A stretch of DNA of 38,889 nt from Fulvivirga kasyanovii (GCF_009711405.1 NZ_SMLW01000658.1:1-38889), one strand, 5' to 3'. Counted from the stretch's first letter, positions 1 through 8,650 are shown. Notes: generated from the sequence alone by a model not told the origin. Numbers and translations are program-made.

Positions 1-7
1 GCATTCA

Positions 8-3000
8 TTGATACCGAAATCGAGCCAAAAAGTTCTTGATATTGGAAGCATCAAGAGTGATGGAAGTTCATTTTACAATAGTACAAGTTCAGACGTTGAA
101 AAATTGATCTGTGAAAAATTCCGGGATGAGATTTGTGAACAAGCAGGCCTGAGGAAGATCATTAACGAACATCCCATTGAACTTGCCTACTGTTTATCCC
201 TGATCAATTCTTTTATCAGCCATAAAAAAATACAGTCCATTACACCGCCCTGGGTGCTAAAAAATTATCCTGAGGTGGAAAAGATCATGTTCTGCCTGCG
301 AAATAAGCCCTGTATTGGTGGTTGTTCATATTGCAATAAAGCACTCGATATACATAAAGGTTTGAGGAGGCTATTCGGGTTTGACGCTTTCAGGACTTAC
401 GGAGGGGAACCTTTGCAGGAGAAAGCTGTTAAAGCTGCCATTGATAATAAATCTATTCTTGCCGTTTTTCCAACTGGCGGTGGGAAATCAATTACCTTTC
501 AGCTTCCTGCTTTAATGAGTGGCGAAAACTCTAACGGACTTACAGTGGTGATCTCTCCTTTACAATCACTGATGAAAGACCAGGTTGATAATCTCGAAAG
601 AACGGGGATCACCGCAGTGGTAACTATCAATGGCTTGCTTGATCCCATAGAAAGGGCCAAATCATTTGAAAGGGTAGAAGATGGCTCGGCCTGTTTACTC
701 TACATTTCGCCAGAGTCTTTGCGTTCAAAAACAATTGAGCGCCTCATTTTGGGCAGAAAGATAGTGCGGTTTATAATAGATGAGGCACATTGCTTTTCTT
801 CATGGGGGCAGGATTTCAGAGTGGATTATCTATATATTGGAGACTTCATCAAATCCATTCAGGAAAAGAAAAATCTTGAAGATGGAATTCCTGTTTCATG
901 CTTTACGGCTACGGCAAAGCAGAAGGTCATTGAAGACATCCGGGATTATTTCAAAGAAAAGCTTTCACTTGACCTTGAACTGTTTACCTCCAAAACATCA
1001 AGAACAAACCTTCAATACAAAGTATTTGAAAAAGGAAATGAAGAAGAAAAGTATCAGGCCATCAGGGATCTGATAGAGGAAAAGAACTGCCCGACAATCA
1101 TTTATGTATCAAGGACCCGAAAGGCAAACCTGCTGGCTGAGCGACTGGCTGAGGATGGGTTTAACGCCAAGGCATACCACGGAAAAATGGAAGCAAAGGA
1201 AAAAACTGTCAACCAAAATGCCTTTATATCGGGTGAAACCCAGATTATGGTGGCGACTTCTGCTTTCGGCATGGGTGTCGATAAAAAAGATGTGGGCATG
1301 GTCATTCACTACGACATTTCCGATTCGCTCGAAAACTACATTCAGGAAGCCGGCAGGGCTGGTAGGGATGAAAAGATTGTGGCAGACTGTTTTGTGCTGT
1401 TCAACGAGGAAGATCTTAGCAAGCATTTCATTTTACTTAATCAAACCAAGCTGTCCATTAAAGAGATCCAGCAGGTTTGGAAGGCGATAAAAGAGATCAC
1501 CAGGTATCGTTCACAAGTTTCCAATTCCGCCCTGGAGATTGCCAGGAAGGCCGGCTGGGACGATAATGTAGTTGAGATTGAAACCAGGGTAACTACTGCC
1601 ATTGCAGCTCTGGAAGATGCAGGATATTTGAAACGCGGACAAAATATGCCAAAGGTATTTGCCAACAGCATCCTTACCAGAAACGCGCAGGAAGCCATCG
1701 ACAAAATCAATGCCTCTCCAAGGTTTGGTCATAAGCAGAAGGAAAAAGGGATCAGGATCATTAAGAAACTATTTTCAAGTAAAAGCAGAAAACATGCTAC
1801 TGATGAGTCTGCCGAATCAAGAATAGACTACATTAGTGACCATTTGGGCATGGTAAAGGAGGAGGTAATAAACATTGTAAATCTTCTCCGTGAGGAAGGT
1901 ATTTTGGCTGATGCCAAAGACCTGACAGCTTTCATAAGAAAAGGAGAGAACAAGAACCGCTCGCTCCACATTGTTGAGGCACATAGCAAGATCGAAAATT
2001 TCCTGCTTCAGGTATTTGACGAAAATGAAAAAACACTTCACCTCAAAACACTTAATGAAGAGGCCGGCATGCACGGATGTGAAGATGCCAGCATCCAAAA
2101 AATTAAAACCCTCATCAATTTTTGGGCCATCAGAAACTGGATTAAAAGGCAAAACCTGGAATATTTGAGGAACCAAATTGCCGTGATTTGCCTGCACCCT
2201 AAAGCAGCACTGGAAGAGAAACTGAGGAAGCGCCATGAACTGGCAAAATTTATAGTGGAACTGCTCTATAAGAAGAGCAACGGACCGGTTACAAATGACA
2301 ATGAAAAAGATGAGGTTCTGGTGGAGTTTTCAGTTCATGAATTGAAAAAGGCTTATGAAACCAGTCAAAACTTGTTCAAGCTAAACATCAGTATTGATGA
2401 TATTGAAGATACGCTGTTTTACCTGTCAAGAATAGAGGCTATAAAAATTGAAGGCGGCTTTCTGGTGGTCTATAACCGGCTGACGATAGAGCGTCTGGAG
2501 CAGGATAACAAAAAGCGCTATACCAAGGATGATTACCAGAAGTTGCAGCAGTTTTACGAGAGCAGGGTACAGCAAATCCATATCGTTGGCGAGTATGCCA
2601 AGAAGATGATTAATGACTATAGGGATGCTCTGCAATTTGTGGAAGATTACTTTAGGCTCAATTATACGTCCTTTCTCAAAAAATACTTTCCCGGGAGCAA
2701 AGCGGACGATCTCAGGTTAAAGATAACGCCCACCAAATTTAAGCAACTTTTTGGAGAGCTTTCACCAACGCAGTTGAAGATCATTAAGGATAATGAAACA
2801 AAATTTATAGTGGTGGCTGCCGGACCTGGCAGCGGAAAGACACGTGTGCTGGTGCACAAACTTGCCTCGCTCCTTTTGATGGAAGATGTAAAGCATGAGC
2901 AACTGCTTATGGTTACCTTCTCAAGGGCAGCGGCCACTGAATTTAAGCAACGGCTACATAAACTGATTGGTAACTCAGCAAGCTATGTAGACATAAAAAC

Positions 3001-4420
3001 TTTTCATTCATACTGCTTTGACCTGTTGGGCAAAGTGGGAAGCCTGGAAAAGGCGGATGCGATTTTGAAAGAGACCGTTGAAAAAATAAAAAATAAGGAA
3101 GTTGAGGTAAGCAAGATCACAAAGACTGTATTGGTGATTGATGAGGCTCAGGATATGGATGAAAATGAATTCGAACTTATTAAAGCACTTGTGCGGCATA
3201 ATGACGATATGAGGGTAATTGCCGTAGGAGATGATGACCAAAACATCTATGAATTCAGGGGCGCAAGTTCAGAATACCTTAAACGCTTTATCAACGCAAA
3301 AAGTGCAGTAAAATATGAACTGGTAGAGAATTACAGAAGCAAAAATAATCTGGTTGAGTTTACCAATCAGTTTCTGAAAGGTATCCCCAACCGGTTGAAA
3401 GAGACTCCTATAATTGCCCGGCAAACGGAGAACGGGAGTATAAAGTTGGTGCACTACCAAAGCAACAACCTCATAACCCCGGTTGTGCATGACCTGCTTG
3501 CCACCGGACTTACCGGTACTACTTCTGTACTAACAAAGACGAATGAAGAAGCCCTGCAAATTACAGGACTGCTTTTGAAAAATGGGATGCCTGCAAAGTT
3601 GATCCAGACCAACGATCATTTCAGTTTATACAACCTTTTGGAAATCAGGTTCTTTTTAAACCAGTTAAACCTGAATGATGATATTTCCTTCATTACCAAT
3701 GAGGCCTGGGAAGAAGCAAAGCGGCAACTGAAAGACAAGTTTTATAGAAGCACCAGGTTTGAGGTTTGTCAAAATATAATCAAAGCTTTTGATGCCACTT
3801 ATCCGAAAAACAGGTACAAATCCGACTTGGAAGTTTTCATTAAAGACTCCAGGTTAGAAGATTTCTATAGCGAAAACAGTGAAACCATTTTGGTTTCTAC
3901 AATCCATAAAGCAAAGGGAAAAGAGTTTGAGAATGTCTTTCTCATACTCGAAAATTTTGATCCAACCACCGATAGTGAGAAAAGGCTGTTGTATGTGGGT
4001 ATGACCAGGGCCAGGCAGAACCTGACCATACACATCAATACAAACTTTCTTGATAGCCTTTCAGTGGAAAATTTAGAACGGGTTGAGAATAAGGAAATTT
4101 ACTCACCTCCCCGCGAAATGGTTATGCATCTCACCCATAGAGATGTGGATCTTGGATATTTCAAATTTGTTCAGCATCGCATGAAAAACATGCAAAGCGG
4201 TGATCCACTTGTTATAGAAGATACAGGATGCTCAAACTCGAATGGAGATCTGGTTTTAAAGTTTTCGATGAATTTCCAGAAAATTATAGAAGCTCAAAAA
4301 TCCAGAGGGTACAATTTAAAAAGCGGCAAAGTGAATTTCATAGTTTACTGGCAGAAAAAAGGAGAAGAGCAAGAAGTAAAAATTATTTTACCAGAGCTGC
4401 ATTTTGAAAAAACTAGATAA
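8..4420 (+). CDS. RecQ-UvrD fusion DNA helicase (possibly 5'-partial)
   Basis: Two DNA helicases appear to be joined in one cytoplasmic chain of about 1470 residues. The first half is RecQ-like (SF2): Walker A PTGGGKS near residue 155, DEAH near 258 followed by CFSSWGQDFR, and the late motif QEAGRAGRD. The second half is UvrD/Rep-like (SF1): GPGSGKT near 940, IDEAQD near 1043, GDDDQNIYEFRG, a HKAKGKEFENV motif and YVGMTRAR near the end. The usual four-cysteine zinc site after the RecQ core is not visible. A cysteine cluster C-x5-C-x3-C-x2-C lies before the RecQ domain (C96, C102, C106, C109). The frame is open to the left edge and the only start seen is TTG, so the true start may lie outside the window. 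The likely role is DNA repair or recombination. Helicase identity is secure; the combined function is inferred. Confidence 0.9.
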   Translation: MIPKSSQKVLDIGSIKSDGSSFYNSTSSDVEKLICEKFRDEICEQAGLRKIINEHPIELAYCLSLINSFISHKKIQSITPPWVLKNYPEVEKIMFCLRNKPCIGGCSYCNKALDIHKGLRRLFGFDAFRTYGGEPLQEKAVKAAIDNKSILAVFPTGGGKSITFQLPALMSGENSNGLTVVISPLQSLMKDQVDNLERTGITAVVTINGLLDPIERAKSFERVEDGSACLLYISPESLRSKTIERLILGRKIVRFIIDEAHCFSSWGQDFRVDYLYIGDFIKSIQEKKNLEDGIPVSCFTATAKQKVIEDIRDYFKEKLSLDLELFTSKTSRTNLQYKVFEKGNEEEKYQAIRDLIEEKNCPTIIYVSRTRKANLLAERLAEDGFNAKAYHGKMEAKEKTVNQNAFISGETQIMVATSAFGMGVDKKDVGMVIHYDISDSLENYIQEAGRAGRDEKIVADCFVLFNEEDLSKHFILLNQTKLSIKEIQQVWKAIKEITRYRSQVSNSALEIARKAGWDDNVVEIETRVTTAIAALEDAGYLKRGQNMPKVFANSILTRNAQEAIDKINASPRFGHKQKEKGIRIIKKLFSSKSRKHATDESAESRIDYISDHLGMVKEEVINIVNLLREEGILADAKDLTAFIRKGENKNRSLHIVEAHSKIENFLLQVFDENEKTLHLKTLNEEAGMHGCEDASIQKIKTLINFWAIRNWIKRQNLEYLRNQIAVICLHPKAALEEKLRKRHELAKFIVELLYKKSNGPVTNDNEKDEVLVEFSVHELKKAYETSQNLFKLNISIDDIEDTLFYLSRIEAIKIEGGFLVVYNRLTIERLEQDNKKRYTKDDYQKLQQFYESRVQQIHIVGEYAKKMINDYRDALQFVEDYFRLNYTSFLKKYFPGSKADDLRLKITPTKFKQLFGELSPTQLKIIKDNETKFIVVAAGPGSGKTRVLVHKLASLLLMEDVKHEQLLMVTFSRAAATEFKQRLHKLIGNSASYVDIKTFHSYCFDLLGKVGSLEKADAILKETVEKIKNKEVEVSKITKTVLVIDEAQDMDENEFELIKALVRHNDDMRVIAVGDDDQNIYEFRGASSEYLKRFINAKSAVKYELVENYRSKNNLVEFTNQFLKGIPNRLKETPIIARQTENGSIKLVHYQSNNLITPVVHDLLATGLTGTTSVLTKTNEEALQITGLLLKNGMPAKLIQTNDHFSLYNLLEIRFFLNQLNLNDDISFITNEAWEEAKRQLKDKFYRSTRFEVCQNIIKAFDATYPKNRYKSDLEVFIKDSRLEDFYSENSETILVSTIHKAKGKEFENVFLILENFDPTTDSEKRLLYVGMTRARQNLTIHINTNFLDSLSVENLERVENKEIYSPPREMVMHLTHRDVDLGYFKFVQHRMKNMQSGDPLVIEDTGCSNSNGDLVLKFSMNFQKIIEAQKSRGYNLKSGKVNFIVYWQKKGEEQEVKIILPELHFEKTR

Positions 4421-4530
4421 AACCCCTTCCTGACCGCTTCCGAGCATTGCAACACTACAATAACTACTGCGCAAATTGTCACCCAAAAGACACTTAACCC
4501 CAAATCTCCGACTTTCACACAATCAATTTT

Positions 4531-4544
4531 ACCGAACGTTTGGT
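4531..4544. promoter_or_regulatory. TetR-type operator O1
   Basis: The 14-mer ACCGAACGTTTGGT is a near-perfect palindrome (one mismatch) just upstream of the tetR-type gene. An almost identical, perfect palindrome lies at 5159-5172, before the next gene. It contains the TTTG of the likely -33 box, so a bound repressor would block its own promoter. Autoregulation is inferred. Confidence 0.75.
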
Positions 4545-4569
4545 AATTATCTATGAGCGCCTATATTTG
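4539..4569 (+). promoter_or_regulatory. Bacteroidota-type promoter of the tetR-type gene
   Basis: TTTG at 4539-4542 and TATATTTG at 4562-4569 are separated by 19 bp. This fits the Bacteroidota -33/-7 consensus TTTG and TAnnTTTG. The predicted transcript start falls at or next to the ATG at 4574, which implies a leaderless or nearly leaderless mRNA. Confidence 0.65.
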
Positions 4570-4573
4570 CATC

Positions 4574-5137
4574 ATGCGACCACAAAAAATAGACGATCAA
4601 ACATTGCTGGCAGGACTGAAAACCGTACTGGCTTCCAAAGGCTATGAAGGTGCCAGCCTCAATGAGCTTGCTTCTTCGTCGGGTTTGCAAAAGGCAAGTC
4701 TCTACCATAGGTTTCCGGGGGGTAAAAAGGACATAGCCCTGGCGGTGCTGAATTTTGTGGGTGAGTGGATCGATAAAAACATCGTAAATGTGTTGCAGAA
4801 CAAGCAGAAAGCGCCGAAAGATCGCCTGCTCCATGCCTTAAGCAAAATCGATGAACTGTACAATGGGGGCCGGTCAACCTGCATTTTAAGGGCACTGTCT
4901 ATGGATAGCGGTATGGACTTGTTTAATACTGAACTCAAAGGTGCAGCTACGAAGTGGATTGATTCATTTACTATTTTGGGAAGGGATCTGAATATGTCGG
5001 AGGAGGATGCTCGCCACGCTGCGTTAACTGTACTTACCAAAATTCAGGGCAGCCTGGTGGTGAGTAAAATGCTCAATGACCCGCAGGTATTTAAGGGGGC
5101 TATCGGTGAAATTGAAAAGATGTATTTGCAGGGCTAA
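4574..5137 (+). CDS. TetR/AcrR family transcriptional repressor
   Basis: This is a 187-residue DNA-binding repressor. The N-terminal helix-turn-helix lies around SLNELASSSGLQKASLYHRF, followed by the typical KKDIALAVL helix and a helical ligand-binding domain. An in-frame ATG at 4553 exists, but it lies upstream of the TAnnTTTG box at 4562-4569, so the ATG at 4574 is the better start. Palindromic operators flank the gene (4531-4544 before it, 5159-5172 after it). It therefore probably represses both itself and the redox operon that follows about 100 bp downstream. The inducing ligand is unknown. Confidence 0.9.
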   Translation: MRPQKIDDQTLLAGLKTVLASKGYEGASLNELASSSGLQKASLYHRFPGGKKDIALAVLNFVGEWIDKNIVNVLQNKQKAPKDRLLHALSKIDELYNGGRSTCILRALSMDSGMDLFNTELKGAATKWIDSFTILGRDLNMSEEDARHAALTVLTKIQGSLVVSKMLNDPQVFKGAIGEIEKMYLQG

Positions 5138-5158
5138 AAAAATTTGATATAATATTTT

Positions 5159-5172
5159 ACCGAACGTTCGGT
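5159..5172. promoter_or_regulatory. TetR-type operator O2
   Basis: ACCGAACGTTCGGT is a perfect 14-bp palindrome in the gap between the TetR-type gene and the dsrE-like gene. It matches O1 at 13 of 14 positions. A weak -7-like TATATTCC follows at 5186-5193. The site suggests that the genes from 5239 onward are controlled by the adjacent repressor. Confidence 0.75.
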
Positions 5173-5238
5173 TATTAATTCATTTTATATTCCACAAATT
5201 GAGAAAACAACAGTAATTAAAACTAATAAATCGAAAAA

Positions 5239-5604
5239 ATGAGTAAAACAGCAATTGTGGTTCTATCTGAACCAAAAGCGGGTTCCGAAGAAGCTTTGGG
5301 ACGTGTATTCAATGCCATGGCAGCGGCGTATGATTTCAAACAAGCCAATGAAGAGGTGAAAATACTTTTTCAGGGTGCCGGAACGCGCTGGCCGGAAGTG
5401 CTTCAAAAGGCCGATCACCCTGGCAATGCCCTTTACAAGGCCATAGAAGATAAAATTGAAGGGGTATCATGCGGTTGTGCAGAGGTTTTCGGAGCTGATC
5501 CGTCAGGCCTTGACCTCATCAAGGATAACAGTGTACCGGGTACCACCGGGTTGCCAAGTTTTGTCAATCTGCAAAATGAAGGCTATAGTGTAATTACATT
5601 CTAA
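5239..5604 (+). CDS. DsrE-family protein
   Basis: A 121-residue cytoplasmic protein that resembles the DsrE/DsrF-like fold: a KTAIVVLSEP first strand, an EEVKILFQGAGTRW second strand, and a CGC motif in SCGCAEVFGA where DsrE-type sulfur carriers often hold a cysteine. Members take part in sulfur relay or act as small redox/stress proteins. It is the first gene after operator O2, so it likely leads the TetR-controlled operon. A strong hairpin separates it from the next gene and may lower downstream expression. Family assignment is reasonable; its exact job is not known. Confidence 0.75.
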   Translation: MSKTAIVVLSEPKAGSEEALGRVFNAMAAAYDFKQANEEVKILFQGAGTRWPEVLQKADHPGNALYKAIEDKIEGVSCGCAEVFGADPSGLDLIKDNSVPGTTGLPSFVNLQNEGYSVITF

Positions 5605-5612
5605 AACCTGTA

Positions 5613-5653
5613 AAGTGGGTCTGGCAGGTCATGCTGTGAAGGCCGGCCCACTT
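5613..5653 (+). terminator. Intra-operon hairpin (attenuator or partial terminator)
   Basis: AAGTGGGTCTGGC pairs with GCCGGCCCACTT across a short loop, giving a GC-rich stem of about 12 bp. Only a weak T-rich tail follows. It lies between the dsrE-like stop and the ATG of the next gene. It may end part of the transcripts or protect the dsrE-like mRNA. Confidence 0.5.
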
Positions 5654-5671
5654 CATTTAATTCTGTCAATT

Positions 5672-6595
5672 ATGAATGAAGTATTTCACCAGGGCGAAAG
5701 GGCCGTTCAGGAAAGAGCAGGAGAGCAGCTCCAGGCCGGTAAAAACAGCCGGGCTATAGCCAGCTCCATCATCAGGGGCGCTTTCAACTTTATTGAAAAA
5801 CAACCTATGGCCATAGTAAGCGCTGCCGATGAGCAGGGGCAGGTCTGGGTTTCGTTGCTTATCGGGGACTTTGGCTTTGTTACTGTCCCGAACGCTAATA
5901 GTCTCTCTATTAACAGGGGTATGATCTACAGTGATGCTGATGATATATTTTTTCAAAACCTGAAGGGCAATCCAAACATAGGTTCTCTTTTTATTGAGTT
6001 GGATACACGAAGAAGGTTTAGGATCAATGGCTCAGTGACTCAAAACGGAGACCGATTGGATGTAGCCGTTGCAGAAGCATACCCTAATTGCCCTCAGTAT
6101 ATTCAACGCAGGGTCATCTCCACCCCGGAGAATTTTAGCAAGGCTAGAGCAGAAAAAGTGAGGGGAACAACACTTTCGGAAGACCAGAAGACATGGATCA
6201 GCTCTTCTGACACCCTGTTTGTAGGCAGCCAAAGTACCCATAACCGGTTTGATGCATCACACCGCGGAGGCAATCCAGGCTTTGTGGAAATACTGGACAA
6301 CCACACCCTTAAAATTCCGGACTACCGGGGCAATAGTATGTACAACACGCTGGGAAACTTTGTACAAAACCCCAGCGCCGGATTACTTTTTATTGATTTT
6401 CAAAACAGAAAAACGTTACAGCTAACCGGTACAGCGGAGCTGCTCTTTGATCAAACTGAAGAGCAGGATCTCGTGAAAACAGGAGGTACCGGCCGGTTCT
6501 GGCTTTTTAGGATAAAAGAGTCCATCGAAACTACCAATCACCACCATGTCAATTGGAAATTTATGAGTTACTCACCTTTCAATCCGGAACTATGA
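5672..6595 (+). CDS. Pyridoxamine 5'-phosphate oxidase-like FMN-binding protein
   Basis: A 307-residue protein of the PNPOx-like split-barrel type. The first barrel includes QPMAIVSAADEQGQVWVSLLIGD and FFQNLKGNPNIGSLFIEL, with a second related stretch around GNFVQNPSAGLLFIDF. These are the usual FMN-binding flavoprotein signatures of the group. An upstream in-frame GTG at 5615 was rejected because it lies inside a hairpin; ATG 5672 gives the normal family N-terminus. Its stop overlaps the start of the following reductase gene (ATGA, 6592-6595), so the two are translationally coupled. In other bacteria similar PNPOx and reductase-ferredoxin modules are found linked, so these likely act together in electron transfer. 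The substrate is unknown. Confidence 0.85.
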   Translation: MNEVFHQGERAVQERAGEQLQAGKNSRAIASSIIRGAFNFIEKQPMAIVSAADEQGQVWVSLLIGDFGFVTVPNANSLSINRGMIYSDADDIFFQNLKGNPNIGSLFIELDTRRRFRINGSVTQNGDRLDVAVAEAYPNCPQYIQRRVISTPENFSKARAEKVRGTTLSEDQKTWISSSDTLFVGSQSTHNRFDASHRGGNPGFVEILDNHTLKIPDYRGNSMYNTLGNFVQNPSAGLLFIDFQNRKTLQLTGTAELLFDQTEEQDLVKTGGTGRFWLFRIKESIETTNHHHVNWKFMSYSPFNPEL

Positions 6596-7623
6596 AAAAG
6601 CAACAATACAGCGTAGACAAAATTATCAGGGAAAGCAGTACTATACTATCATTTTTCCTCAAGCCAAAGGACGGTGAACCTCTTGCGGACTTCAAGCCGG
6701 GGCAGTTCATTACTATTTATGTACAGCCCGAGGGCTTTGAAAAACCGGTTTCAAGAAGCTACACACTTTCTGACCGGCCCGGCAAAGACTATTACAGGAT
6801 TACAGTTAAAAAGGAACCGCGTGGAGTCGTCTCCAATTTCCTGCATGAGCAAATTGTCCCGGGCGATTGGATTGAGGGAACCCAACCCGCTGGTAATTTT
6901 TATTTGGATGAAGGTACTTCCGCTCCTGTTGTATTGCTCTCCGGAGGGGTGGGCATTACTCCCATGATGAGTATGCTTGAGCAGTTGGTTTTTATCCATT
7001 CTAAAAGAAAGGTTTATTTTCTTCACTCCAGCACCAACCAGGAAGTGCAGCCTATGGCGGAGCGCCTCGCAGAGATAAAGGGCAGGCATGCCCATGCTTT
7101 GGTCAACATTAACCATTCACGCCCCACACCCGGTGAACGTCAGGTAATCGATTATGATGTGGAGGGAGTTATAACAAAGGATCAACTGAAAGCCACAATT
7201 GCTAATCCTGCAACTTGTATATACTACTTATGCGGGCCGGGAGGCTTTATGCAAACCATGTACAACTACCTTATTGAATTAGGGGTGCCAACAGCGGCCA
7301 TTCATTACGAGTTCTTCGGAAATGCCATACAGCTTGAGGCACCAAAGCTCAGCCAGCCCTTGGAACCTGCTTATGAAGTAAAATTTGCGAGAACCAATAA
7401 AACAACCCGGTGGACCGGTGAATATTCCAACCTACTGGAGCTGGCGGAATCCATGGAAATCCCGGTACTTAGCAGTTGCAGAATGGGCACATGCCTGTCG
7501 TGCGAGTCACGGCTTATTACAGGAGAGGTGAAGTATGACCCTGAGCCATTTATGGAAACTGAGCAAGGGCAGGTACTTATTTGCTGCTCTCAGCCCACAT
7601 CTGATCTCGTTGTTGATTTATAG
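6592..7623 (+). CDS. FAD/NAD(P)-binding ferredoxin reductase with C-terminal 2Fe-2S domain
   Basis: A 343-residue three-domain electron-transfer protein. The FAD-binding motif RSYTLS is at residues 55-60. The NAD(P)-binding domain carries GGVGITPM at 118-125 and a late CGPGGFM. The C-terminal plant-type ferredoxin holds C296, C301, C304 and C331 or C332 as 2Fe-2S ligands. Layout matches Hcr/vanillate-reductase-like flavoprotein reductases. The ATG at 6592 overlaps the stop of the PNPOx-like gene; a longer start at 6553 would lie deep in that gene and is unlikely. It probably passes electrons from NAD(P)H to or through the PNPOx-like partner. The final acceptor cannot be read from sequence. 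Confidence 0.9.
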   Translation: MKKQQYSVDKIIRESSTILSFFLKPKDGEPLADFKPGQFITIYVQPEGFEKPVSRSYTLSDRPGKDYYRITVKKEPRGVVSNFLHEQIVPGDWIEGTQPAGNFYLDEGTSAPVVLLSGGVGITPMMSMLEQLVFIHSKRKVYFLHSSTNQEVQPMAERLAEIKGRHAHALVNINHSRPTPGERQVIDYDVEGVITKDQLKATIANPATCIYYLCGPGGFMQTMYNYLIELGVPTAAIHYEFFGNAIQLEAPKLSQPLEPAYEVKFARTNKTTRWTGEYSNLLELAESMEIPVLSSCRMGTCLSCESRLITGEVKYDPEPFMETEQGQVLICCSQPTSDLVVDL

Positions 7624-7626
7624 GCT

Positions 7627-8088
7627 ATGCAAAAAACACATCAATATTTTATGCAATTGGCTGTGGTATTGGCCAAAAAAGCACTGGCCAGTGGCAATCC
7701 TCCGGTAGGGGCTTTGATTGTACACCATGACCAAATTCTGGGCGAAGGAATAGAATCGGGAAAATCCACCCATGACATCACCAATCATGCGGAAATACTG
7801 GCTGTTCGTGATGCCATCAGGAATGGCCATCAGGCTAAGCTTGCGGACAGTATACTTTACACTACCCACGAGCCATGTATTATGTGTTCCTATGTGATCC
7901 GGCACCACAAAATCAGCAAGGTCATCTATGGTATAGCAGTAGCTCATGTAGGTGGAGCTACATCAGATTTTGACTTGCTTTGCACCCGCAAAGTGCCAAA
8001 ATGGGGTAAAGGGCCTGAAATTATCGGAGGCATATTGGAAAAGGAATGCAGGGAGCTTTCGGAAAGATACGAATCACTAACCGGATGA
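7627..8088 (+). CDS. Nucleoside deaminase, CMP/dCMP deaminase family
   Basis: A 153-residue zinc-dependent deaminase. H54-A-E56 and P83-C84-I-M-C87 form the classic zinc site and catalytic glutamate. Length and the NPPVGALIV start of the fold match guanine/cytosine/tRNA-adenosine deaminase relatives, but I cannot choose the base from motifs alone. It starts 3 bp after the reductase stop, so it is the last gene of the TetR-controlled operon. Its link to the redox genes is unclear; it may deaminate a purine or a related heterocycle. Confidence 0.88.
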   Translation: MQKTHQYFMQLAVVLAKKALASGNPPVGALIVHHDQILGEGIESGKSTHDITNHAEILAVRDAIRNGHQAKLADSILYTTHEPCIMCSYVIRHHKISKVIYGIAVAHVGGATSDFDLLCTRKVPKWGKGPEIIGGILEKECRELSERYESLTG

Positions 8089-8145
8089 TTGGCTTTAAAG
8101 TGCCTGCAAGTATCCTCAAGCCAAGGATTTTTGACTGGAAAAACA

Positions 8146-8598
8146 TCAATGTTTCACAGCCGATAAATACACCCAAAGAATAAATAATACCTGCATAGGT
8201 ACCCTCAGCCAAAGATATGAAGGCCCGGGGCCGTCAGCCTCACCGGTTTGGTAATTGATATGATCCAGGGCCGCTTTGATGTTGGCCGGTAATACAAGCA
8301 CAAAAAATATGATCAGCAACCACGCTGTCACGTACTGGTATTTTGGCAAAAGCAAACCCAGGGCGAATGCCAGCTCCAGTACTCCGGTTATAAAAACAAC
8401 TTGGCTCTTAAAAGGCAGGAAATCAGGAACCATGGCTGTCATGCCCCTGGCAAAAATAAAATGCCCTATAGCAGTAAATAAAAGCATACACGCCATAGCG
8501 ATCCTGCCAGCCAATTGATAGTCGGTTTGCCTGGTTATCAATTTGATAGCAAGTGCAGAAATACCAAAAACAACAAATAGGACGATTAAAGGCTTCAT
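8146..8598 (-). CDS. DoxX-like membrane protein
   Basis: A 150-residue integral membrane protein with four hydrophobic segments, about at LIVLFVVFGISALAIKLI, IAMACMLLFTAIGHFIF, VVFITGVLELAFALGLLL and AWLLIIFFVLVLPANI. The GVLELAFALGLLLP stretch is typical of the DoxX family. I chose the ATG at 8598, which opens directly into the first membrane helix; an upstream in-frame ATG at 8640 would add 14 residues. It follows the Crp/Fnr-type gene on the same strand with a short gap, so the two probably share a transcript. Confidence 0.8.
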   Translation of the reverse strand: MKPLIVLFVVFGISALAIKLITRQTDYQLAGRIAMACMLLFTAIGHFIFARGMTAMVPDFLPFKSQVVFITGVLELAFALGLLLPKYQYVTAWLLIIFFVLVLPANIKAALDHINYQTGEADGPGPSYLWLRVPMQVLFILWVYLSAVKH

Positions 8599-8650
8599 CT
8601 TTTTTAGCTCAAAATTCAATGATTTGGCGGCGCCAGGCAATGAATCCAGG

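Noticed and set aside
1102-3490. Many minus-strand and alternate-frame reading frames inside the helicase gene
   Set aside because: They are shadows of a clearly coding frame with full helicase motifs.
4553-4573. Start of the TetR-type protein at ATG 4553
   Set aside because: It lies between the -33 and -7 boxes, upstream of the likely transcript start.
5615-5671. Longer N-terminus of the PNPOx-like protein from GTG 5615
   Set aside because: This stretch lies inside a strong hairpin and encodes residues unlike the family start; ATG 5672 fits better.
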